DNA of 64,000 nt from Streptomyces sp. NBC_00525. GTDB lineage: Bacteria; Actinomycetota; Actinomycetes; Streptomycetales; Streptomycetaceae. This document shows positions 41,469-50,043 of the stretch, one piece after another. The notes beneath the pieces were generated by a model. The model saw only the letters and a program-made list of their open reading frames with translations. It did no database searches and had not been told where the DNA came from. The position numbers were made by a program, and so were the translations under genes. The stretch lies in the NCBI RefSeq assembly GCF_036346595.1, contig NZ_CP107834.1, forward strand, positions 2,790,001 through 2,854,000. The letters are read 5' to 3'. The first letter of the stretch is position 1. Every line of letters starts with the position of its first letter.

Positions 41469-42613
41469 GCTCGGTCGCGCCGCCAGGGGTCCGGTTTCAC
41501 CACGGTTCCGTGGTCGTCCCCGCCGGGGCCGTCCACACCACCCCGCTGGGGTACGACCGTGGCAGCGTCCCCCTCGGCGCGCCGCTCCCGCTGACTGCCT
41601 CCGCCGAGCTCGTCCACCGACTGAGCGGGTGCGGCGAGGTCGTGGTGGCCTTTGAGGGGAAGCTCGGAGACACCCTCCTCGCTCTTACGGGGGTCCGCGC
41701 GGTGCTCGACTGGCTGCGGCTGCGGTCGGTTCGCACCTCCGTCCGGGCGGTGGGGCCGTACGCAGGGCTGATCGCCCGGACCGGGCTGATCACTCAACCC
41801 CCAGTCACCACGCCCCACGGTCGACGCGCTGTGATCGGAGACCGCGCGGGGATCGAGGCGCACGGCTCCGAAACCGTGGTGAGCCTGTTACTCGATCCAG
41901 CTGCCCCGCCCTGCTGGTCGAGCGACGGCCGCGCCCACCCGGACCTGCCTGCCCGCCACTACCTGGCGCTGGAACGCCGCCTCGGTATCCGCCTCCCCGG
42001 CACGGCTCCCTTCGCGCCGACCCTCGCGACCGGCCCGAATGATCTCGTGGAGGAGCTGCGATCGGTGGGCTGGCTGGGCGGCCTGACCATCGCCGCCATC
42101 ACCGCCACCAGCTGGCCGGAGCGCAAGGACTACACCGCCCAGCGGTACATCGCCCTCGCCGAGCACATCGCCGAGGCCCAGCAAGCACAGGCCCGGCTGC
42201 TGCTCATCGGCGGCAGCGCGGAAGATGGCTTCCGCGTCAGCGCGGAGGCCCCTCGACGCCACGTTCAGGTGCTCCACCTGGACGGGGTGCCGGGCGACCA
42301 GCTCGCCGATCTCTTCCCGCACTGCGACCTGATCGTCGGCAACGACACCGGCCTCACCCACCTCGCCGCCATGACGCGCAGTCCCGAGAGACCCGTCATC
42401 GGCTTGTACGCGCGCCACAGCCACAGCAAGTGGCGCACCGGGCTCCCCCGCCACCACGCCATCGCCACCGACCTGTCCGACCGCATGCACCAGGGCGACC
42501 TCTGCCCCGTCCGAGACGCCATCCCTCCAGACGTCGACGTTCACATGGACGCCTTCCCGCCCGCCGAACTGGCCCGAGTGTGCCTCGACCTGCTCAACGG
42601 GGTGCGGCCATGA
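41465..42613 (+). CDS. Glycosyltransferase family 9-like protein
   Basis: 382 residues. The C-terminal Rossmann half has the family 9 (ADP-heptose:LPS heptosyltransferase) pattern: LLIGGSAEDGFR, then HLDGVPGDQLADLFPHCDLIVGNDTGLTHLAAM, where the D and TGLTH bind the nucleotide-sugar. The N-terminal half begins with GKLGDTLLALTGVRAVL, as in heptosyltransferases. GT9 enzymes are unexpected in a Gram-positive without LPS, so the acceptor must be something else, for example a small molecule. GTG at 41465 overlaps the previous stop; its own stop overlaps the next ATG. Confidence 0.8.
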   Translation: MSSVAPPGVRFHHGSVVVPAGAVHTTPLGYDRGSVPLGAPLPLTASAELVHRLSGCGEVVVAFEGKLGDTLLALTGVRAVLDWLRLRSVRTSVRAVGPYAGLIARTGLITQPPVTTPHGRRAVIGDRAGIEAHGSETVVSLLLDPAAPPCWSSDGRAHPDLPARHYLALERRLGIRLPGTAPFAPTLATGPNDLVEELRSVGWLGGLTIAAITATSWPERKDYTAQRYIALAEHIAEAQQAQARLLLIGGSAEDGFRVSAEAPRRHVQVLHLDGVPGDQLADLFPHCDLIVGNDTGLTHLAAMTRSPERPVIGLYARHSHSKWRTGLPRHHAIATDLSDRMHQGDLCPVRDAIPPDVDVHMDAFPPAELARVCLDLLNGVRP

Positions 42614-43746
42614 CCTTCCGCAGCTCTCTGCGGCTCGGCCCGGTGCGGCGCTTCACCCGCAACCTGCTCTGTCCCGTCGACCTCCTCGGCCGCCCGTTGC
42701 TCCTGAAGTACACGCGCGACCCGGTGGAAAGCCGCGCCGAGGTTCGCGGGCACGCACGTCTGGCCCCGCACTACCGGGTGCCTACTCTCCACGCCCACCT
42801 GCGTGTGCCGGGCGGGCGGCTCTTCGCGTACGAGCGTCTGCCCGGCGGCACCGATCACGGGCTCCTGCTCGACCTCCTCAACGCGAGCGAGGCGAGCGGC
42901 GACCTCCACGCCTACATGGATCAGCTCACGGCTGCGTACCGCGAGGCCATCCTCGCGACGGCGAGGCCCACCGACCCGACACGCGTGGTACGCAAGCTGT
43001 ACTGGAACCGTGCGGCCCCCCGCGGCCGACTCGACGAGTACTACGGCGGCAGGGACTTCCCGATCGCCGACGACCTCATCGACGTCCCGGTCTCCCGCCT
43101 CGGCACCTACACCCTGTACGTCAACGGTCGTCGGCACCACTTGGACTGGGTTGCCACCCTCCGCTGGCTTCGGGCCCACTTCGCGGCGGCCGAGCCGGTC
43201 TGGGCGGCCCTCACCCAGGGCGACCCCACCGACGTCAACCTCGCCCACCCGCTCGCCTGGTTCGACTACGACACCGCCGGCATGAACAGCATCCCCGGCG
43301 AGTTCGCCAACTTCCTCTGGTACGCCTCCACCCTCGGCGGCTGGCTCGTGCCCACGTACAACCCAGCAGCCTTCGCCGATCACCCCGCCACGTTCGCCCA
43401 CGTCCCGGAGAACACCCCCGAGCTCCGACGAGCGGACATCGAGCACACCACGAGCACCATCCGCATCGACTACGCCCCACGGCTCGCGGCGCCCCGGCGG
43501 GCCGCCGTGACCACGTACTGGAACCAGCTCGTACGGCCGGTCGCCGACCGTCTCTGGCCCGGCGCGGACCTGGCGAACCTTCTCCGCCCCTACCTGGCCA
43601 TGCGCGTCCTCGGCGTCTACAACCTCGCCGAGCTGGCCCCAGCGGACCGGCTCGTCCTCCTCGCCCGGCTCGCCGAAGCGATGAGCCCCGCCTTCGACCC
43701 CGCCACCTACTTCTGCCCCCTGGAGTCTCCATGCCCGGCCCCCTGA
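42610..43746 (+). CDS. Aminoglycoside phosphotransferase-like kinase
   Basis: 378 residues with a protein-kinase-like/APH fold. The Brenner-type motif is ALTQGDPTDVNLAHP (GD and N conserved, His replaced by Gln) and the metal-binding Asp is in AWFDYDTAG. The N-lobe has LLLKYTRDPVES, with Lys of the ATP site. Some members phosphorylate sugars, choline or antibiotics. It overlaps the neighbours on both sides (ATGA upstream; 16 nt into the SDR gene). Confidence 0.7.
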   Translation: MTFRSSLRLGPVRRFTRNLLCPVDLLGRPLLLKYTRDPVESRAEVRGHARLAPHYRVPTLHAHLRVPGGRLFAYERLPGGTDHGLLLDLLNASEASGDLHAYMDQLTAAYREAILATARPTDPTRVVRKLYWNRAAPRGRLDEYYGGRDFPIADDLIDVPVSRLGTYTLYVNGRRHHLDWVATLRWLRAHFAAAEPVWAALTQGDPTDVNLAHPLAWFDYDTAGMNSIPGEFANFLWYASTLGGWLVPTYNPAAFADHPATFAHVPENTPELRRADIEHTTSTIRIDYAPRLAAPRRAAVTTYWNQLVRPVADRLWPGADLANLLRPYLAMRVLGVYNLAELAPADRLVLLARLAEAMSPAFDPATYFCPLESPCPAP

Positions 43747-44480
43747 ACGGCCGCACCGCGCTGGTCACCGGAGCGACCGGCGGCCTCGGCACGGCCATCG
43801 CCCGCCGCCTCGCAGCCGACGGCGCCACCATCGCGCTCGCCCACTTCGACGACAACCGAACAGCAGGAGAGCTCTCAACCTCCCTCCCCTCTTGCATCTC
43901 CCTTTCGGCAGACCTCCGAGACGCCGAGGCCGTACGGTCCCTGTGCCGTCGGGCCCAAGAGGCGCTGGGCCCGGTGGACATCCTGGTCAGCAACGCCGGT
44001 GCCTACCCGCGCCGATCGTGGCCGGAGACGACACCGACCCACTGGGAGGACACCCTGGCCACCAACCTGACCAGCCACTATCTCCTCGCCCACGAACTCA
44101 CCCCCGCCATGACGGCCGCCGGCTGGGGCCGCGTCATCACGATCGGCTCCGTGCTCGCCGCTGCGGGCCGCCACGAGCTCGCCGGCTACATCAGTGCCAA
44201 AGCCGGCCTCGAAGGACTCACCCGCGCCCTCGCCCGCGAACTCGGCCCAGTCGGCGTCACCGCGAACTGCGTGGCTCCCGGCTCCATCCGTGTCCCCGCC
44301 GAAGACGCAGTCGTCGACGATCCAGAGGCCATGACCGTCCGCCAGCTCGCCCGCCAGTGCGTCCAACGCCGGGGCCGGCCGGAAGACGTCGCCGCGGCCG
44401 TCGCCTTCCTCGCCACCGAGGACGCCGGTTTCATCACCGGCCAGACCCTGCGCGTCGACGGAGGCTGGATCCTTGGCTGA
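43731..44480 (+). CDS. Short-chain dehydrogenase/reductase
   Basis: A 249-residue classical SDR. NAD(P) site TGATGGLGTAIARRL, NNAG-equivalent SNAGAYPRR, catalytic Ser in IGSVLAAAGRH, and YxxxK in YISAKAGLEG; the C-terminal RVDGGWILG matches FabG-like enzymes. It reduces or oxidises a hydroxyl/keto group, presumably on the operon's product. Confidence 0.9.
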   Translation: MPGPLNGRTALVTGATGGLGTAIARRLAADGATIALAHFDDNRTAGELSTSLPSCISLSADLRDAEAVRSLCRRAQEALGPVDILVSNAGAYPRRSWPETTPTHWEDTLATNLTSHYLLAHELTPAMTAAGWGRVITIGSVLAAAGRHELAGYISAKAGLEGLTRALARELGPVGVTANCVAPGSIRVPAEDAVVDDPEAMTVRQLARQCVQRRGRPEDVAAAVAFLATEDAGFITGQTLRVDGGWILG

Positions 44481-45066
44481 CATCTGGCTCATGCGCCACG
44501 GCGCCTACGAAGGCCACCGCCCCGGCTACCACGCCCCACACGAGGCCGCTCTCACCATGGAGGGCCGCGACCAGGTGTGCCGCTCGCTCCCCCTCCCCGA
44601 GGGCATCACCGCGATCGTCACCAGCCCGATTCCCCGTGCCCGCCAGACCGCCACCCTCGTCTCGCATCTCACGGGCCTGCCGATCGTGGCCACCTCCGGC
44701 CTCCTCGCCGAGTGGCGCGCCCCGAGCATCGTCCTCGGCCGCAGCGCCGAGACCTACCCGCCCGCCTATCGCGCCTGGCGGGCCCGGCGCCTCGCCAATC
44801 CGTCTCTACGCTGTGAAGACGGCGAAAGCCTCACCGACCTCCACACCCGAGCCCGCCACTGCGCCACTTTCCTCCACCACGCTGCCCAACGCCACGGCCC
44901 CCTGCTGGCGGTCTCCCACACCCTCTTCCTGGGCGTCCTCACGCACCTCCCAGAAGGCCCCGCCGCCTTCGTCACCGCGGCGAAGGGCCCCTGGCGCTTC
45001 GCCGAACGCCGCCTTTTCACCGCCTTCCAGTCCCCGGCGTTGCACCTTCAGAGACCTGAACGATGA
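44473..45066 (+). CDS. Histidine phosphatase family protein
   Basis: 197 residues of the phosphoglycerate mutase-like superfamily. The RHG motif is at WLMRHGAYEG; further catalytic residues lie in TSPIPRARQTA and LLAVSHTLFLG (second His). Start is the TTG at 44473, inside the SDR gene. It is the last gene of the operon and would dephosphorylate an intermediate or product. Confidence 0.85.
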   Translation: MADIWLMRHGAYEGHRPGYHAPHEAALTMEGRDQVCRSLPLPEGITAIVTSPIPRARQTATLVSHLTGLPIVATSGLLAEWRAPSIVLGRSAETYPPAYRAWRARRLANPSLRCEDGESLTDLHTRARHCATFLHHAAQRHGPLLAVSHTLFLGVLTHLPEGPAAFVTAAKGPWRFAERRLFTAFQSPALHLQRPER

Positions 45067-45340
45067 AGGGCCTACGGTCCGCCCGCCGCCGACCACCTGT
45101 TGGACGTAGGCCACCTACACCCCCAGCGGCTCCTCTGCACGTTGCGTTCATCTAAGCCGAGTTGGAGCGCTCAGGGGGGCAATTGGAGTCACTTATAAGG
45201 CTGTTAAGTGTCACGTAGTCAACCGTCCAGCGCCGAAGGTCACGAGCCCACAAGTCTGACAAAACGTCAAACCAACCGGCTCACGGCGTTAAACTCCTCC
45301 ACACGACGGCAGTTAGCCCCGGACAATCTGGAGGACAAAG

Positions 45341-45484
45341 ATGAGCGCGAGCGGAACCCGCACCTGCTCTTGGTGCGGCGAGGGAGGGCACGACAAGCGG
45401 TCGTGTGCCGTCCCTTCCAACTCTGGGAGGTGCAGCGTGTGCAACTACCACGGACACGATAAGCGCAACTGTCCGAGCAAGTGA
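45341..45484 (+). CDS. 47-residue double zinc-knuckle (CCHC) protein
   Basis: The ORF reads two perfect CCHC knuckles in tandem: CSWCGEGGHDKRSC and CSVCNYHGHDKRNC, each C-x2-C-x4-H-x4-C, with little else. The spacing is that of retroviral nucleocapsid knuckles, which bind single-stranded nucleic acid. The ATG follows GGAGG by 7 nt. It is a single gene between the eight-gene operon and a dead IS. Such tiny tandem-knuckle proteins are uncommon in bacteria; function unknown, nucleic-acid binding inferred. Confidence 0.7.
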   Translation: MSASGTRTCSWCGEGGHDKRSCAVPSNSGRCSVCNYHGHDKRNCPSK

Positions 45485-45505
45485 ACCCCTTTCCCACCTG
45501 ACGGT

Positions 45506-46316
45506 GCGGGCCGGTAGTGGCGGGTTGCGCGAAGCGGTGAAGCTCCCGGTGGACGGGCTCACGACCATGATCACCCGTGCCGACCAGGAGCTTCGCATGC
45601 TTGTCCACCCATCGGCGGTCGACCTGTCCAGTGGCCATCTGCGCAACCTCGCCGGACACCTGGCTGTGCTCCGTCGTGAGATCGGCACCCGGTGGCCGCG
45701 CATCACGCCGGCCGCCAGGCCCTCCTGGTTCTGGCGCATCTGCGCTGCGGTCACACCTACGCCCAGCTTGCCGCCGGGTGCGGCATCGGGGTTGCAACGG
45801 CCTACCGCTATGTCCGCGAGGTGATAGAAGTCCTGGCCACGCTCGCTCCCAGCCCGGCCCAGGTCATGCGGACAGCGAGCCGCCGGGCCTTGTGATCCTC
45901 GACGGCATCCTGCTGCCGATCGACCGGATCACCGCCGACATCCCGTGCTGCTCCGACAACCACAAACGTCGCGGCATGTACGTCCAGGTTCTCACCAACC
46001 CGTTCGGCCGCCTGCTGTGGGCTTCGCCCGCACTGCCCGGCTCCGCCGAGACCTGACAGCGGCCCGCACTCACGGAATCGTCGAAGCTCTCGCCGCTGCC
46101 GTACTCGAGTGCAGGACGCAAGGCATACCAAGTGCCGACTGCCCGGTTCGAGCGCCCTTCCATGGCCGTCGCCTCAAGCGGTGGCAGCGCGGCACGTCAA
46201 GATTCGCTACCTCGGCGAGCAGGCCACGGCCCCCTGCAGGGCTGGCGACTGCTACGGAAGCTCCGCTGCAGCACTACCCGCATCAGCGCGCTCGTCCAGG
46301 CCGTTCTCATCCTTTA
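45506..46316 (+). pseudogene. Degenerate IS5-family transposase
   Basis: Pieces of one transposase lie in order but in different frames. They are an N-terminal segment around LSSGHLRNLAGHLAVLRREIG, the HTH LAHLRCGHTYAQLAAGCGIGVATAYRYVREVIEVLA (45.73-45.84 kb), a stop, then VILDGILLPIDRITADIPCC to GRLLWASPALPGSAET with the first DDE Asp, and C-terminal fragments KIRYLGEQA and WRLLRKLRCSTTRI (to 46.31 kb). Several frameshifts and a stop codon make it inactive. No intact terminal inverted repeats were identified. Confidence 0.85.
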
Positions 46317-46379
46317 GTAGAGTCCAGAAGTTTCTGACCTAGCGAACAACCCGCCACTCTGACCCTATTAATGCACCAT

Positions 46380-47093
46380 CTAGGCTGCATCCTCAATTTT
46401 CTTCAGCGCATAAATGATGTCCCTGCCGAACACGGTGAGAGCTCCCGGATCATCCACTCTTCTGACCATTGCATACAGAACATCAGCAAAAGGTTGCACG
46501 GTCAGTGATTCGATTATCTCGCGCGCGTCCTCACTCCTTCCCTCCCTTTCCTGGACTGCCCAGTCTCGCAGCATCGATTTGCATCTAACATAAGCCTTCG
46601 CTCTACCTCGCTCCAGGTCCGGCCTGCCGAGCCCAAAGACCTCAATAGTTGCCCAACCCTTTGGCGTAACCCCAGCATACTCGCCGGTAGAGAGCGTCAG
46701 AACTAGGTGATCCCAAGGGTCCTCTGCGCAAGGATCCACAAGGAGACATTCACCGCTAGCACTACAGGGATATCTATCCCTCTTTTCGTTGCTATTGCAG
46801 TGTGAGCAAGCAAGCAAGTGATTCGTCCAAACGAAGGCGGAAAGGGGATCCTCGACTATGGGCTTAAAGTGGTCAATATCAGTACCTTGGCTATCACCGC
46901 AATACATACAGCGGGAAAAACCTGAAGCCATCGGCGAAAGCAGAGCTTTAAGGTCCCTACGAATCGTCCGAGCGGATTTCCATGCGGCCCTAGCCGCAGC
47001 AGTACCTCCGACTCCGTTCGCCAATGCTTGAGTCTTATCCAACAGACGCTTTTCTAATTTACTGGGGACCTCAGGCCTGATTAGAGGGATCAC
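46380..47093 (-). CDS. ptuB: Septu-type HNH endonuclease (PtuB-like)
   Basis: 237 residues. The HNH module has the zinc pair CMYC (62-65), the catalytic TDIDHFKP (His75), and the second pair CSHC (96-99) in LACSHCNSNEKRDRYP. This TIGR02646/PtuB-like layout, together with an overlapping AAA ATPase gene, fits the Septu anti-phage system. The ATG overlaps the ATPase stop by 4 nt. Codon use is much less GC-biased than the surroundings, indicating transfer. Confidence 0.85.
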   Translation of the reverse strand: MIPLIRPEVPSKLEKRLLDKTQALANGVGGTAAARAAWKSARTIRRDLKALLSPMASGFSRCMYCGDSQGTDIDHFKPIVEDPLSAFVWTNHLLACSHCNSNEKRDRYPCSASGECLLVDPCAEDPWDHLVLTLSTGEYAGVTPKGWATIEVFGLGRPDLERGRAKAYVRCKSMLRDWAVQEREGRSEDAREIIESLTVQPFADVLYAMVRRVDDPGALTVFGRDIIYALKKIEDAA

Positions 47094-48541
47094 GACCGCC
47101 TCCCTAGGCGCCCAGATACCTCATCCACTCGAGCTTCCAGAGAGCTGGACAAAGTTTCACTCAGTCTCTTGTAATTGGCCACCTCGGCCTTGCTGGCAGA
47201 TCCTGAGAAAACTTTCCCTTCCAGTTCGACAAGCCGCTTACGCAGCCTCTCCGCCTCACTTGAATACGGTGTGTCCAGCCCGAATAGGGCCGAAAGTGCC
47301 GCGTCATCTCCGCTTCCGTAGACAATTCTCCTGTGCAGCTGCTCGTCTACCACGTGTGGGGCAACATCTTCACCGAAGCCTGGTAGGCGAATCAGCCCCC
47401 CCGGGTCAGCGGATTGACACACGTATGGACTATGGGTTGTCACGATGAACTGAATTTTCGGGAAATGCGTCGTCAGCCATCCACCGATTCTCTGCTGCCA
47501 ACTCACATGCATGTGGGCGTCAATTTCATCGATCATAACGACTCCTGGAACATGCAGCGCAATTCCACCTTTACCTCTCCTCGCCCTCAGAATTCCGTAG
47601 AACTCGTGAAGGCGCCGCACGATATCTAGCACCAATGCAGTGACGGTTCGGTAGCCATCACTCATCTCCCTAAGGGGGAAAGTCTGGCCAGCAGACCTTA
47701 CCCAAAGACCCGATGAGGTCACCTTCACAGCCTCATAGCCGTCAGGGAGAAGCCCATCAGAAAGTAGCTCCAGCACAGATTTCAGCAGTCTAGCGGCTCC
47801 ACGCTCCTTTTCAAGACTGCGCAGATAAACGCCCACAAGCCACGCAACGCTCTCACCCAAGGCGGCGTCCTCGTGAAATAGGGTGGAGAACCTTTCAGCC
47901 GTTGAGACTGCGTCCGATGGATCGTGTAGGTCTGCGGGTCCTGTTAGCGCCTCCGGAATATCTGATGAGAGCCTCCGAAACGGTCCGTAACCCGCAGCAA
48001 ACCAGTTCTTAGTTGGAAAAATTTCTCCTTCCAAATCCCCGTCATCGGCAGATTGAACTTCTTGCACCCAATCGCTACTAAAACTGAGCCTAACAACCTT
48101 TCCAGACCTGGAAACAATTTTTGGCGGCGGGAGGAGTAGTGACGCACGGCCATGCACGCCCGGTTTTTCGGGCACCCCCTCTAGGCTGATATTTTTTAGG
48201 TCATCTGCATCCAAGAAGAAGGAAGCTGAGATACTTCCGGAATTCTGTTCTCTGGGTTTCGAACCCCAGGCGACGTGATTAGGGGCCAGCGTTTGCGCGG
48301 CCGCTGGACCAGCAAGCATCAGGGCGATGCACTGCAAAAGTGAGGTTTTGCCAGATCCATTCCTACCTGCAATTACAGTCCACCCAGAATACTTTCCACC
48401 CGGCCTCTGGAAATCAAGGTTGACTTTTTTCTCCCCTGAGAATCCTCGGATATTATCGATTTGCACTGTTGAGATGTAAATGCGAGCCTCCAGGTTAGGT
48501 ACCTTCTCGGAAGTGTAAGGGAGCCATGTACTGATTCGCAC
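47090..48541 (-). CDS. ptuA: Septu-type AAA ATPase (PtuA-like)
   Basis: A 483-residue SMC/AAA_15-like ATPase. Walker A is VIAGRNGSGKTSLLQ (59-66), an ABC-type signature segment LREMSDGYRTVTALVLDI, Walker B VVMIDEIDAHMH and the His-switch FIVTTHSPYV. PtuA-like ATPases sense infection and control the HNH partner. The start is uncertain: the GTG at 48541 lacks a ribosome-binding site, while GGAGG lies before an in-frame ATT at about 48486 and a GTG occurs slightly further in. It is clearly lower in GC than its neighbours. Confidence 0.85.
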   Translation of the reverse strand: MRISTWLPYTSEKVPNLEARIYISTVQIDNIRGFSGEKKVNLDFQRPGGKYSGWTVIAGRNGSGKTSLLQCIALMLAGPAAAQTLAPNHVAWGSKPREQNSGSISASFFLDADDLKNISLEGVPEKPGVHGRASLLLPPPKIVSRSGKVVRLSFSSDWVQEVQSADDGDLEGEIFPTKNWFAAGYGPFRRLSSDIPEALTGPADLHDPSDAVSTAERFSTLFHEDAALGESVAWLVGVYLRSLEKERGAARLLKSVLELLSDGLLPDGYEAVKVTSSGLWVRSAGQTFPLREMSDGYRTVTALVLDIVRRLHEFYGILRARRGKGGIALHVPGVVMIDEIDAHMHVSWQQRIGGWLTTHFPKIQFIVTTHSPYVCQSADPGGLIRLPGFGEDVAPHVVDEQLHRRIVYGSGDDAALSALFGLDTPYSSEAERLRKRLVELEGKVFSGSASKAEVANYKRLSETLSSSLEARVDEVSGRLGRRS

Positions 48542-48603
48542 AATGCGCGGAAGACTCTGCTTCGGCGCCGCGCTGGATACACGACCAGTGCGGGCCTACG
48601 TCC

Positions 48604-48864
48604 TCAATGAGCAGCCAGCCCCTTAGCGGAAGTCGGCAATCGCAACCCGTACTCCGCGATGATCGCCTCGGCCAGCTCGGGGCCGCTTGTGTAGCCGCTG
48701 AGAACGTTGTTCAAGGCCGAGATCCGGTACAAGTTCCGGCACAGCCGGTCCGGCTCGACCAGAACCGAACGCATGCCGACGCTGGCAGCCATGCGCGCGG
48801 CAGCACACCCGGCGGGCCCGCCGCCGATGATGATGAGGTCGGTGTCGTACAGCGTGTCACCCAT
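48604..48864 (-). pseudogene. Truncated second copy of the flavoprotein gene
   Basis: The first ~70 residues (MGDTLYDTDLIIIGGGPAGC to PELAEAIIAE) are nearly identical to the N-terminus of the oxidoreductase at 35070-35984. The frame then enters an unrelated tail (YGLRLPTSAKGLAAH) and stops. Only the FAD-binding start remains, so it is non-functional. Confidence 0.92.
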
Positions 48865-48975
48865 GGCGCTATTCCAGCACCGGAGCCCCTGCGTACACGA
48901 CGAGTCGGCCGGTTCCGATCAGGCGGCGGACGACAACGAGCCCGGCGTCGTGCACGTCGGGGCCGACATCGCTGC
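48865..48975 (-). pseudogene. 3' fragment of the second cysteine hydrolase copy
   Basis: Matches the C-terminal part of the hydrolase at 35989-36558, starting with the same few bases after the flavoprotein start and lacking about 30 nt that encode DHVVGQL. The match ends abruptly near 48970, where a small membrane-protein gene begins. Confidence 0.8.
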
Positions 48976-48976
48976 A

Positions 48977-49297
48977 TCATGTGGAATAGAGCAGCAGGAA
49001 GAGGGCCGTCATAGCGGTCACGGTGAAACCGGCAGCGGTTAGGGCGGCGAGGCCCCGACGGCGCCCCTTCGCGGGGGTGCGGAAGGTCTGCCAGGCGCCG
49101 TGGGCGAGGAAGAGGCTGAGCAGCCCAGCCCCCGCGATGGTGAGGCGCGGGCTAAAGGACCAGCTCAGGTAGGCGATCAGAGCCAGGCCGCCGAGCAGGG
49201 CACAGGCGAGCAGGCTGAGGATCACCTCGGCGACGGCCTCTCCCAGCGTCTCGACCAGGAAGTCACCGATGCCTTTCGCTGCCCTGCGGACCCCCAT
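48977..49297 (-). CDS. Small membrane protein
   Basis: 106 residues with three hydrophobic helices (VAEVILSLLACALLGGLALIAYLSW, LTIAGAGLLSLFLAHGAW, GLAALTAAGFTVTAMTALFLLLY) and a basic loop RTPAKGRRRG. No family recognised. It interrupts the decayed hydrolase copy, with hydrolase fragments on both sides, so it was inserted or captured there. Confidence 0.6.
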   Translation of the reverse strand: MGVRRAAKGIGDFLVETLGEAVAEVILSLLACALLGGLALIAYLSWSFSPRLTIAGAGLLSLFLAHGAWQTFRTPAKGRRRGLAALTAAGFTVTAMTALFLLLYST

Positions 49298-49435
49298 GAC
49301 GCTCCTCCCTCATGCGCCGATGGCCCCGAGCGGGGCCCGGAATGGAGGACCCCCGCTGAACGGGAATGGTTGCCGGGGTGCAAGAGTTGCCGACTGCGGC
49401 ACCCGGTCACATCTTCCCCAAGGGCATAGAGCCCC

Positions 49436-49520
49436 CGGATCAGTTCGGCTGCCTGATGAGTGGAGAGCGTGCGGCCGGTCTTGTCGACGACCGCGTGCGC
49501 GCGGGTCGCCGACGCGGCGT
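49436..49520 (-). pseudogene. Internal fragment of the second cysteine hydrolase copy
   Basis: Corresponds to 36245-36320 of the intact gene, encoding the VVDKTGYTLFTPQAAEL region (here VVDKTGRTLSTHQAAEL). It shows that the second copy once extended across this position. Confidence 0.75.
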
Positions 49521-49550
49521 CCTGGTCGAGCGTGAGCGGAAGGTTGCGGC

Positions 49551-49983
49551 ATGAGTGAGCGCAAGGAACGCCCGCTGTTGTTCCTGGACGTCGACGGGTC
49601 TCTCCTGCCGTTCGGCGATGGACCGCAGCGCCGCCCGGCAGGCACCGCGACAAGATGCGCACCTGGCGCGGCTCGACCCGCGTCTCGGGCCTCTTCTCGC
49701 GGCACTGCCGTGCGAGCTGGTCTGGGCCACCACCTGGGAGGACGAGGCGAACATCGATCTAGCACCGCGCCTGGGCCTGCCGCCCCTGCCGGTCGTGCAC
49801 TGGCCGGAACCCTCCAACGCCCATGAACGGGAGGACCAGTGGTTCGGGCTCCACTGGAAGACCCGAACCCTGTTGAGGCTCGCGCGTTGGTCGCCAGGAC
49901 GGATGGTTGGGCGCCTCCGCCGCAGCACCGCCCGGCCCACGGCCGCCCTTCGAGCCGTCGTCGCCCCCGAACTCGCGACCTGA
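49551..49983 (+). pseudogene. Frameshifted HAD-family protein gene
   Basis: One frame begins MSERKERPLLFLDVDGSLLPFG, the DxDG start of the small HAD proteins described with RNA-repair multidomain proteins. The continuation (HLARLDPRLGPLLAALPCELVWATTWEDEAN to LPPLPVVHWPE) is in another frame, starting around 49650. A frameshift, with loss of part of the cap, separates them, so the gene is broken unless this is a sequencing error. Confidence 0.8.
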
Positions 49984-50043
49984 TCAAGGGGGAAAGGCGT
50001 GGTGTCTCCCCGGTTCGTGGTCTGCCGTTCGACGGGTGGGTCG

